A stretch of 5,377 bases of DNA, from the NCBI GenBank assembly GCA_937912185.1, contig CALDOH010000056.1:1-5377 (forward strand), given 5' to 3'. This DNA is from an uncultured bacterium. GTDB lineage: Bacteria > Patescibacteriota > Patescibacteriia > UBA1558 > GWA2-36-10. The position numbers and the translations under genes are program-made. This document shows, piece by piece, positions 1 to 5,377 of this stretch (its first letter is position 1; every line of letters begins with the position of its first letter). Below the pieces are notes generated by a model that was not told where the DNA came from, did not search any database, and saw nothing but the letters and a program-made list of their open reading frames with translations.

Positions 1-642
1 ATATTGTTGGTTTCTGTAGTGGTAATGATTGGTTTTTTGATAGCTACTATAAACAGTTTTTTGGGTGGTGATTTGACTACAAAGTTTATTTTAAAAACCT
101 TAACTGCTTTGATAATCTCTGGTACGGTTTTCTCTTTTTATCTTTATGATATTAGAAGGGAAAATATCCAAGGTCAGAAAAACAAGGTTATTAGTCTCTA
201 TGCCTGGGTTTCTTTGACTCTCATACTAGTAGTATTTGTTTTTTCTTGGTTTGTAGTTGACTCTCCAGTTGAAACCAGGAATAAAAAAATTGATGGAGAA
301 ATAATTAGTGATTTATATGAAATAAATTCAGCTGTTCTAAATTATTACAACACCAATGATAAAATACCAGCAGACCTTGATGTTTTGTTGAACAATCCAG
401 ATGGTTTTAGATTGAGTGTGCAAGCAATCCAGCACCCAAATAGCGATAAGTATTATGATTATGAAGTCTTATCTGATGATGAATATAAGATTTGCGCAGA
501 CTTTCTTACATCCAACATGGAAGATAATATAGATAGGTACTATGGCAACGAATATAACCATGACGGCGGCTATCAGTGCTTTAGTCAAAAGGTGAGTTCT
601 AGCAATAATAAAGTTCCACTAGAGCCAGTTATTATTCGCTAG
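1..642 (+). CDS. DUF5671-like membrane protein with extracytoplasmic pilin-like C-terminal domain (5' partial)
   Basis: The reading frame is open to the left edge, so the gene probably starts upstream; the TTG at 4 is only the first possible start in view. Numbering from that TTG, three hydrophobic segments lie at about 2-22, 27-49 and 62-85. A basic loop ([11 protein letters not shown], 51-61) sits between the second and third and suggests a cytoplasmic side. Residues 86-212 would then be extracytoplasmic. This part begins with a helix and a Y-Y-N-x-N-x-K-I-P-x-x-L-D pattern resembling the "Y...G.LP..L..L" turn of type II secretion/type IV pilin-like domains. It carries two cysteines, C164 and C192, which could form a disulfide. 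From memory, the segment around [14 protein letters not shown] and the trailing LYDIRRE match the end of DUF5671 proteins, common in CPR genomes. Function is unknown. It ends in TAG 2 nt before the repair gene, so the two are probably cotranscribed. Confidence 0.72.
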   Translation: MLLVSVVVMIGFLIATINSFLGGDLTTKFILKTLTALIISGTVFSFYLYDIRRENIQGQKNKVISLYAWVSLTLILVVFVFSWFVVDSPVETRNKKIDGEIISDLYEINSAVLNYYNTNDKIPADLDVLLNNPDGFRLSVQAIQHPNSDKYYDYEVLSDDEYKICADFLTSNMEDNIDRYYGNEYNHDGGYQCFSQKVSSSNNKVPLEPVIIR

Positions 643-644
643 GT

Positions 645-1094
645 ATGGAATATAGAATATATTTTAAATCACCGATTGGATTTTTGGAAATTATAGCTGA
701 CGACAAAAATATTTTAGCCATAAATTTTAAAAAGCAGGCAAAAAATAATAACAGCAACGCACTTAGCAAAAGGTGCGTTGTTGAGCTAAAAGAATATTTT
801 TCTGGCACCAGGAAAAAATTTACTGTGCCGATAAGACTATCGGGTACCCCGTGGCAACAAAAAGTTTGGCTGGCCCTTAGTCAGGTTCCCTATGGTGCAA
901 CTATCTCTTATGTTGATTTGGCAGCTATGGCCGGCAAACCTAAGGCAGCCCGAGCAGTCGGTGGAGCAGTCAATAAAAATCCCATACCAATAATAATACC
1001 CTGCCATCGAGTAGTTGGTAGTAGCGGTAAATTAGTTGGCTATGAAGGCGGCTTGTGGCGTAAAAAGGCCCTTTTAGTTGGTGAATTATCTTAA
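645..1094 (+). CDS. ogt: Methylated-DNA--[protein]-cysteine S-methyltransferase (O6-alkylguanine-DNA alkyltransferase)
   Basis: Suicide repair enzyme that moves the alkyl group from O6-alkylguanine (and O4-alkylthymine) in DNA onto its own cysteine; cytoplasmic. The 149-aa length fits a minimal Ogt/MGMT. Residues 1-60 form the variable N-terminal domain. Residues 66-149 form the DNA-binding and active-site domain, starting at GTPWQQKVW. The acceptor is C120 in I-P-C-H-R-V-V. Expected partners are present: Y89 (as human Y114), the helix arginine R103 in ARAVGGA (as R128), N112 (as N137), H121 (as H146), and E147, which is 27 residues after the cysteine exactly as human E172. The GYEGG turn at 132-136 resembles bacterial Ogt. 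It lacks the Ada regulatory domain. The ATG lies 2 nt after the upstream stop, with only an AGG at 641-643 too close to act as a normal Shine-Dalgarno site, so translational coupling is likely. The next gene has its own promoter. Confidence 0.95.
   Translation: MEYRIYFKSPIGFLEIIADDKNILAINFKKQAKNNNSNALSKRCVVELKEYFSGTRKKFTVPIRLSGTPWQQKVWLALSQVPYGATISYVDLAAMAGKPKAARAVGGAVNKNPIPIIIPCHRVVGSSGKLVGYEGGLWRKKALLVGELS
752..783. repeat. Inverted repeat inside ogt
   Basis: An 8-bp perfect inverted repeat (CAACGCAC at 755-762, GTGCGTTG at 773-780; 10-nt loop) extends to 11 pairs with one G-T wobble (752-754 with 781-783). On the minus strand the hairpin is followed by a T-rich run, the complement of the A-rich 740-751, so it has the shape of an intrinsic terminator for antisense transcription. 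It lies in the codons for the poorly conserved N-terminal domain, so it may be chance. Confidence 0.45.
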
Positions 1095-1124
1095 TTTTCC
1101 TTTTTTTGTTACAATTAATATAGC

Positions 1125-1151
1125 TTTGACTAAAAGCCTTATTTGACCTAA
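1125..1151 (+). repeat. Short direct repeat in the dnaG promoter
   Basis: TTTGACTAA at 1125-1133 and TTTGACCTAA at 1142-1151 differ by one inserted C and start 17 nt apart. The first copy overlaps the proposed -35 box and the second runs into the proposed -10 box. This could be a protein-binding site, or simply two -35-like elements; the copies are short. Confidence 0.3.
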
Positions 1152-1154
1152 GAT
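1126..1154 (+). promoter_or_regulatory. Predicted sigma-70-type promoter for dnaG-rpoD
   Basis: The -35 box TTGACT (1126-1131, 5 of 6 to consensus) and -10 box TAAGAT (1149-1154, 4 of 6) are separated by the ideal 17 nt. Transcription would start near 1161, only about 3 nt before the dnaG ATG at 1164, giving an almost leaderless mRNA. It is the best promoter match in the 69-nt gap 1095-1163. The rest of the gap holds a T-rich tract (1095-1110) without a convincing hairpin before it, so I do not call a terminator for ogt there. Confidence 0.6.
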
Positions 1155-1163
1155 AAGAGAATT

Positions 1164-2966
1164 ATGAATCAAGTCGAAGAAGTAAAGGGTAGGCTAGATA
1201 TAATAGATGTTGTCTCCAGCTATATAAATCTCAACCAAGTTGGCGGTAATTTTAAAGCCCAGTGTCCATTTCACAATGAAAAGACACCGAGTTTTATGGT
1301 TTCTCGAGAAAAGCAAATTTGGCATTGTTTTGGCTGCGGCAAAGGGGGAGACTTAATTAGCTTTGTTCAAGAATATGAAGGAGTAGATTTCAGAGAAGCC
1401 CTTCGTATGTTGGCAGAGAAAGCCAATGTAAAATTAGATAACTTTAGTTTTGAGAAAAAAGAAGACTATAGTCGTTTGTATGAAGTCAATCAAGAAGCGG
1501 CTAAGTTCTATCAAAAGATATTGAATCAAGACGATCCGATTAGTCATAAGGCAGTTAAGTATCTCCAGGATTCTAGAAAGATCAAGCAAGGAAATATTGA
1601 TAAATGGCAGTTAGGCTTGTCTGGTGAATCATGGGATGGCCTGTTAAGATATTTAATTTCTGAGGGTTACAAAGAGGACGATCTTTTTCAGGTGGGACTA
1701 GTTGTTAAAAGAAAAGATGGTAGTGGTTATGTTGACCGCTTTCGCAAGCGTCTGATGTTTCCAATTTTTGATACCCAAGGACGGATAGTTGCTTTTACTT
1801 CTCGTACTTTGTCTGGCATCATCTATGACGAAGAAGAACAGGGTGGTAAATATATGAATAGTCCACAAACTACAATCTACAACAAGAGCAAAACTCTTTA
1901 TGGCTGGCATTTTGCCAAAGATATGGTACGCAAGAAAAAATACTTGATAGTTGTAGAGGGCAATATGGACGTGATTGCTGCTCATCAAGCAGAAACTACA
2001 AATGTGGTAGCCGTGTCCGGTACAGCTTTAACTATCGATCATCTTAAGTTAATAAAAAGATATAGTGATAACGTAATTTTGGCTTTTGATAGTGATCAGG
2101 CTGGGCTACTGACATCTTTTCGTGCTTTTAAAAACATTCGTTTGGGCTGGGAGCAGGATATGAATTTTAAGGTTTTATCACTGCCAGCCGGAAAAGATCC
2201 AGCTGATGTTATTAAGGAAGATAAAAGTAAATGGTTAGCGGCAATTGCCAATTCCTTACCGTTAGTTGATTACTATCAGAAAAAAATAATGGCGGCTATT
2301 GATAAGAATAGAGCTGACCACAAAAAAATTGCTGCTCAAAAATTGTTGTATGTTATAAAATTTTTGAAAAGTGAAGTCGAGCAAGAGCACTACTTGAGAA
2401 AATTATCCGATGAGTTGAAAATATCAATAGAGACGCTTAAGGTAGAGTTTGATAAAGTCAAAACTAGTGAAAGCGTACCAATCTATCAGGAAACTCCGGT
2501 CGAGATTGTGGCCAAGAAAGGTAACTCGGTACTTTTAGCTGAAGGTTTATTGGCTATTGCATTTTTTAAGACAATTTATTTGGAAAAAATGATTGAGCAA
2601 ATAGACCCAGACGCCTTAGATGAGTCTCTACGTTCCCTTTACAGTAAGCTTATAATTTATTATACTAAGCATCATAATCTAAGTGATTTTACCAATCATC
2701 CAGAATTAAGTGAACAAGAGAAGGAAGACTGGATTAGATTAGCTATCTCAGGAGAGAATAATTATGCTGAGGTTAGCGAAAAAGATATAGCTAATGATTG
2801 GCAAAATTTTGTTTTTCGTCTCAAAGAAGAGTATCTAGACGCTGAGAAAAATAAACTGATCAAGGATCTTCAGCAAGCTGAACTTAGCAATGATACTGAG
2901 ATTCAAAATCAATTAGCCCATAAAATCAATTTATTAAATAAAGAGCTTCATAAGTTACAGAGCTAA
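1164..2966 (+). CDS. dnaG: DNA primase DnaG
   Basis: Synthesises the short RNA primers used by the replicative polymerase, acting at the fork with the DnaB helicase. The 600 aa show the full three-domain layout. An N-terminal CHC2-type zinc domain has ligands C34, H37, C55 and C58. The polymerase core (about 115-370) contains R-F-R-K-R at 192-196, K229 and K241 in the KYMNSP...NK block, and a TOPRIM fold with VEGNMD (E265) and D-S-D (D309, D311). These catalytic positions carry the same numbers as in E. coli DnaG, so the core is essentially free of indels. A helical C-terminal part (about 455-600) fits the helicase-binding domain and is, as usual, poorly conserved. The ATG at 1164 leaves the zinc domain complete; the only Shine-Dalgarno-like sequence is AAGAGA at 1155-1160. 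The stop is 1 nt before rpoD, indicating one operon and coupled translation. No rpsU precedes it, unlike the classical rpsU-dnaG-rpoD operon. Confidence 0.98.
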   Translation: MNQVEEVKGRLDIIDVVSSYINLNQVGGNFKAQCPFHNEKTPSFMVSREKQIWHCFGCGKGGDLISFVQEYEGVDFREALRMLAEKANVKLDNFSFEKKEDYSRLYEVNQEAAKFYQKILNQDDPISHKAVKYLQDSRKIKQGNIDKWQLGLSGESWDGLLRYLISEGYKEDDLFQVGLVVKRKDGSGYVDRFRKRLMFPIFDTQGRIVAFTSRTLSGIIYDEEEQGGKYMNSPQTTIYNKSKTLYGWHFAKDMVRKKKYLIVVEGNMDVIAAHQAETTNVVAVSGTALTIDHLKLIKRYSDNVILAFDSDQAGLLTSFRAFKNIRLGWEQDMNFKVLSLPAGKDPADVIKEDKSKWLAAIANSLPLVDYYQKKIMAAIDKNRADHKKIAAQKLLYVIKFLKSEVEQEHYLRKLSDELKISIETLKVEFDKVKTSESVPIYQETPVEIVAKKGNSVLLAEGLLAIAFFKTIYLEKMIEQIDPDALDESLRSLYSKLIIYYTKHHNLSDFTNHPELSEQEKEDWIRLAISGENNYAEVSEKDIANDWQNFVFRLKEEYLDAEKNKLIKDLQQAELSNDTEIQNQLAHKINLLNKELHKLQS

Positions 2967-2967
2967 T

Positions 2968-4338
2968 ATGCCTGTGAAAAGGAAAACTACAATCAAAAAG
3001 GCTGCCGCTAAAACTAAGCGGGCAACCAAAACAAAAAACACCGCCTCAAAAAGCAGTGTCAGCAAACCAAAGGTAAGTAAGTCTGTTGCTAAAATAAAAA
3101 AGGCAACGACAAAAAAGAAGACTGTAAAAAAAGCTAGTCTTGTGGCTAAGCAGGCAGTCAAAAAAACTACAAAAAATACCAAGGCAGTCAAAAAAATTAC
3201 AAAAAAAGTCGTTGGTAAAAAAAGTAAAGCTAAAGTCAAAGCTCCAAAATCTAAATTCAACGAAGCTTGGGCTGATCTTTTGATAAAAAAAGCTTATTCT
3301 CGTGGTTTTATTACCGAGGATGAGATGCTTAGAGTTTTTACTGACTTAGAAGACTACGTTGATAGACTAGAAATATTTTTAGACAAACTTGAGGAAACGG
3401 CCATTCAGATAGTAGTAACCGAAGGTGGTATTTTGGATACCAGAGAGAGCACCAAAGACATTTTGGCTAGAAGTGGAATTCAGAGTGATCTAAAAAGAGG
3501 TGACCTGACAGATATTGCCGCTGATTCTATTCAGATGTATCTCAGAGAGATTGGTAAAGTGCCATTGCTCAGTGGAGAGGAAGAGATGATGTATGCCAAG
3601 CGTAAGGAAAGAGGCGAGTTAGAAGCTAAGAAAAGATTAATTGAAGCCAACCTTCGTTTGGTGGTGTCTATTGCCAAAAAATTTACCGGTCGTTCACTTA
3701 CTTTGTTGGATCTTATTCAAGAAGGTAATATTGGTTTATTTAGGGCAGTAGAAAAGTTTGATTACCGTAAAGGGTATAAGTTTTCTACTTATGCTACCTG
3801 GTGGATTCGACAAGCCATTACTCGGGCTCTAGCTGATCAATCAAGAACTATTCGTATTCCAGTGCACATGGTAGAAACTATTAATCGTTTCAATCAAATA
3901 GAGCGTCGTTTAGTTCAAGAATTGGGTCGGGATCCTTTGCCAGAAGAAATTGCCGCTGAGATGGGAGAAGATATTGAAAAGGTTAGACAGATTGTAAAAA
4001 TTTCCCAAGAGACAGTATCTCTGGAGGCTTCAGTGGGAGATGACGAAGAGGATAGCACTTTGGGTGATTTCATTGAAGATGAGAAGAACATCGGCCCAGA
4101 TAGAGTAGCAGCCTTAAAATTACTTGGCGATCACGTTAGAAAAATAATTGGCGACTTAACTCCTCGGGAGCAAAAGATATTGGAGATGAGGTTTGGCTTA
4201 ACAGATGGTGTGGCTCATACTTTAGAAGAAGTCGGCCAAGAGTTTGGCGTTACTCGTGAACGTATTCGTCAGATTGAAGCCAAGGCATTAGAACGCATCA
4301 AAAAGCATGAAGATATGAGAAAACTTAGGGATTATTAA
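2968..4338 (+). CDS. rpoD: Primary sigma factor RpoD/SigA with lysine-rich N-terminal extension
   Basis: Housekeeping sigma-70 that directs RNA polymerase to promoters. Of 456 aa, residues 1-97 form a low-complexity extension with 36 Lys, 2 Arg and no Asp or Glu. Then follow an acidic region 1.1-like domain (about 98-155, [15 protein letters not shown]), region 1.2 (about 186-217, [13 protein letters not shown]), and region 2 (about 218-297) with the core-binding [10 protein letters not shown] and the -10 recognition/melting segment [20 protein letters not shown]. Region 3 begins at [10 protein letters not shown] (297-306), the 3.2 finger is at [11 protein letters not shown] (362-372), and region 4 (about 388-452) holds the -35-reading helix-turn-helix [20 protein letters not shown]. 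The large non-conserved insertion of E. coli sigma-70 is absent. I keep the ATG at 2968 because it follows the dnaG stop by 1 nt with AGAG at 2959-2962; the next in-frame ATG (codon 120) would cut region 1.1. The extension resembles histone H1-like tails and may contact DNA nonspecifically; that is inference. Confidence 0.98.
   Translation: MPVKRKTTIKKAAAKTKRATKTKNTASKSSVSKPKVSKSVAKIKKATTKKKTVKKASLVAKQAVKKTTKNTKAVKKITKKVVGKKSKAKVKAPKSKFNEAWADLLIKKAYSRGFITEDEMLRVFTDLEDYVDRLEIFLDKLEETAIQIVVTEGGILDTRESTKDILARSGIQSDLKRGDLTDIAADSIQMYLREIGKVPLLSGEEEMMYAKRKERGELEAKKRLIEANLRLVVSIAKKFTGRSLTLLDLIQEGNIGLFRAVEKFDYRKGYKFSTYATWWIRQAITRALADQSRTIRIPVHMVETINRFNQIERRLVQELGRDPLPEEIAAEMGEDIEKVRQIVKISQETVSLEASVGDDEEDSTLGDFIEDEKNIGPDRVAALKLLGDHVRKIIGDLTPREQKILEMRFGLTDGVAHTLEEVGQEFGVTRERIRQIEAKALERIKKHEDMRKLRDY
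3153..3206 (+). repeat. 30-nt-period direct repeat within the lysine-rich part of rpoD
   Basis: Two 24-nt copies (3153-3176 and 3183-3206) are identical except C3167/T3197 and are offset by 30 nt, encoding AVKK(T/I)TK twice. The surrounding DNA has five runs of seven A (3126-3132, 3160-3166, 3190-3196, 3201-3207, 3217-3223). The pattern suggests the extension grew by short tandem duplication and is prone to slippage. Confidence 0.8.
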
Positions 4339-4352
4339 ATTATAAGACTATG

Positions 4353-4391
4353 GCGCCGGTATCCGCATTGTCGGATACCGGCGCTTTGTGT
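4353..4391 (+). terminator. Intrinsic terminator after rpoD
   Basis: A perfect 13-bp GC-rich stem (4353-4365 with 4372-4384) has a 6-nt loop CATTGT and is followed by the interrupted T-rich tail TTTGTGTTATTAT. It begins 14 nt after the rpoD stop and is the most stable hairpin noticed in the window. It should end the dnaG-rpoD transcript. The tail is not a pure T run, so some read-through is possible. Confidence 0.88.
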
Positions 4392-4397
4392 TATTAT
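4368..4397 (+). promoter_or_regulatory. Possible promoter overlapping the rpoD terminator
   Basis: TTGTCG (4368-4373, 4 of 6) and TATTAT (4392-4397, 5 of 6) are 18 nt apart and predict a start at about 4404, exactly the A of the next gene's ATG. The -35 element lies in the loop and right arm of the terminator. AT-rich DNA yields such boxes by chance, so this is tentative. Confidence 0.35.
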
Positions 4398-4403
4398 AAG
4401 GAT

Positions 4404-4862
4404 ATGTTTTTAACACCACACACATCAGCTGCAATATGGATTTCTACCAGAGTCACTGACCCAGTCTTAGGCTTTGCCTTTGGTTTGATTTCACATTTTA
4501 TCTTAGATATAATTCCTCATGGTGATGAAGATTTAGGTAGTCATAAAAAGACCAAACGTGGTCGATTTATATATTTAGTTAAAGTAGCTACTGTTGATAC
4601 AATCTTGTCGGTGGCCTTGATATATTTTTATGTCACTCGTCACCAGGATTACAATCGACAAGTCATGGCTGGAGCAGTTTTAGGCGCTTGGTTGCCTGAT
4701 CTTGCCTGGATTACGATTGAAAATTTCAAGATGACCGCTATGTATTGGTACGTGGTCTGGCATGGCCGGATTCACAATGCTTTTAACTGGCGATATTCTC
4801 CAGTTTATGGCGTACCTTTTCAGATTATAGTTACCTTGCTCATCATTAGAATTTCCTTTTAA
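4404..4862 (+). CDS. Small multi-pass membrane protein with SHxxxDxxPH motif, function unknown
   Basis: A 152-aa protein with about four hydrophobic segments (roughly 21-38, 56-77, 87-105, 134-150). Polar residues that look functional cluster at and near the membrane: H6 near the N-terminus, S30-H31...D35...P38-H39-G40-D41 in and after the first segment, D99 in GAWLPDLAW, and H120/H124 in WHGRIHN. From memory, "SH.(L)LD..PH.D" is typical of a family of small bacterial membrane proteins of unknown role, loosely reminiscent of membrane-bound metal-dependent hydrolases (YdjM/DUF457 type); I do not see that family's full pattern. I chose ATG 4404 because a longer in-frame ATG at 4350 lies at the foot of the rpoD terminator and would put the hairpin in the coding region. 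AAGG at 4398-4401 is only 2 nt from the ATG, so initiation may be leaderless. The next gene begins 9 nt downstream, suggesting an operon of two membrane proteins. Confidence 0.82.
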   Translation: MFLTPHTSAAIWISTRVTDPVLGFAFGLISHFILDIIPHGDEDLGSHKKTKRGRFIYLVKVATVDTILSVALIYFYVTRHQDYNRQVMAGAVLGAWLPDLAWITIENFKMTAMYWYVVWHGRIHNAFNWRYSPVYGVPFQIIVTLLIIRISF

Positions 4863-4871
4863 TTATAGCTG

Positions 4872-5377
4872 ATGAAATTATCAGAAAAAATTTATAAACA
4901 CCGATCAGTTTTTGTTTGGCTGATTTTTTTATTTTTGTCTTTTTTGATTTACGGCACCACTCTCAATGATTTTTTCTTATCTGATGATTGGCATTGGCTT
5001 TATTTGGCCCAGCAACGGACGATAGATTGGCAAGTATTTTTGACCAACTACGCTGGGCAGAAGGCGGGTGGCTCTTATAATCCGCTCTTATTTTTGGCTT
5101 ATAAGTTTTTCTTTTCTATCTTTGGTATAAAATATTTTTGGTATCATTTTATCAGTCTAGTGGTCCACGCTCTCAATGCTTTTTTGGTGTATGTCTTGGC
5201 TAAAAAGATTTTTTCTCTAAGTAAGTTAAATTTTAGTGATAGGTGGGGTATTTTAGCTGGACTATTGTTTTTGTTTTGGCCAACCCAAGTAGAAACTGTT
5301 ACTTGGATATCAGCCTGGGCACACATGTTTCCCTTAGTACTTTATTTGTTGTCTTTAATATTTTATTTTTCTTATAG
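4872..5377 (+). CDS. GT-C-type membrane glycosyltransferase, N-terminal part (3' partial)
   Basis: The frame runs uninterrupted from ATG 4872 through the right edge (168 codons visible, no stop). Hydrophobic segments lie at about 13-31, 71-90, 92-112, 125-137 and 150-168, so this is the start of a polytopic membrane protein. After the first segment, the loop F-L-S-D-D-W-H-W (35-42) carries an Asp pair in the place where GT-C enzymes keep a catalytic/metal-binding acidic motif. Later come H92 and H99 (HALNAFLVYVLAKK) and W-P-T-Q-V-E-T-V-T-W-I-S (136-147), like the "HP...E.V.WI" block of TMTC/PMT-like and ArnT-like proteins. Such enzymes transfer sugars from polyprenyl-phosphate donors outside the cytoplasmic membrane. 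Substrate cannot be told, and the C-terminal part (possibly TPR repeats) is outside the window. No Shine-Dalgarno sequence precedes the ATG; coupling to the gene ending 9 nt earlier is likely. Confidence 0.75.
   Translation, partial: MKLSEKIYKHRSVFVWLIFLFLSFLIYGTTLNDFFLSDDWHWLYLAQQRTIDWQVFLTNYAGQKAGGSYNPLLFLAYKFFFSIFGIKYFWYHFISLVVHALNAFLVYVLAKKIFSLSKLNFSDRWGILAGLLFLFWPTQVETVTWISAWAHMFPLVLYLLSLIFYFSY

Noticed and set aside
1062..1110. Terminator after ogt (AAAAGG-C-CCTTTT palindrome followed by a T-rich tract)
   Set aside because: The palindrome is inside the coding region, has an impossible 1-3 nt loop and AT-rich arms, and lies over 20 nt from the T tract.
1698..1988. Minus-strand open frame of 96 codons inside dnaG
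   Set aside because: It lies opposite the conserved primase core, has no recognisable domain and no room for its own signals; a shadow of dnaG.
2955..3260. Minus-strand open frame of 101 codons that looks like a very hydrophobic membrane protein
   Set aside because: The Phe/Leu/Val richness is simply the complement of the lysine codons in the rpoD extension; no independent evidence of a gene.
4350..4403. An 18-codon N-terminal extension of the membrane protein from ATG 4350
   Set aside because: It would translate the rpoD terminator hairpin; the extra residues are unlike a membrane or signal segment, and ATG 4404 begins where the family-like sequence starts.
5144..5326. Minus-strand open frame of 60 codons
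   Set aside because: It is antisense to a continuous glycosyltransferase frame, with no known motif.
1..5377. Search for CRISPR arrays, tRNA or rRNA genes, insertion sequences, toxin-antitoxin or defence genes
   Set aside because: No spaced repeats, transposase motifs, terminal inverted repeats or RNA-gene signatures were seen; nearly all of the window is covered by the six genes listed.

Overview
The window reads as an AT-rich chromosomal segment of a Patescibacteria (CPR) bacterium, most likely of Parcubacteria-like affiliation. The reasons are the DUF5671-type membrane protein, the compact plus-strand gene order, a DnaG/RpoD pair with CPR-like features, and weak Shine-Dalgarno signals. 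The lineage is inferred from remembered family resemblance, not from a search. The standard bacterial code fits: roughly 1,600 coding codons have no in-frame TGA, and all five visible stops are TAA or TAG, which argues against the TGA=Gly lineages (Gracilibacteria/SR1).

Layout, all on the plus strand. 1-642: the C-terminal part of a membrane protein (DUF5671-like, with a pilin-like outer domain), cut by the left edge. 645-1094: a 149-aa O6-alkylguanine-DNA alkyltransferase, 2 nt downstream and probably cotranscribed. 1095-1163: a short T-rich gap with a good sigma-70-type promoter. 1164-2966: DnaG primase. 2968-4338: the primary sigma factor RpoD with a very lysine-rich N-terminal extension, starting 1 nt after the dnaG stop. 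4353-4391: a strong intrinsic terminator closing the dnaG-rpoD unit. 4404-4862: a 152-aa multi-pass membrane protein with conserved-looking His/Asp residues. 4872-5377: the N-terminal part of a GT-C-type membrane glycosyltransferase, cut by the right edge.

The centre of the window is a reduced macromolecular-synthesis operon: primase for replication initiation and housekeeping sigma for transcription, as in the classical rpsU-dnaG-rpoD cluster but without rpsU next to it. The upstream repair gene and the downstream membrane genes appear to be separate units.

I found no defence system, mobile element, CRISPR array, tRNA or rRNA, and no convincing undescribed system. The points most worth a second look are the 97-residue, acid-free, lysine-rich tail on RpoD, two predicted promoters whose start sites fall on or within 3 nt of start codons, and the unnamed SH...D..PH membrane protein.
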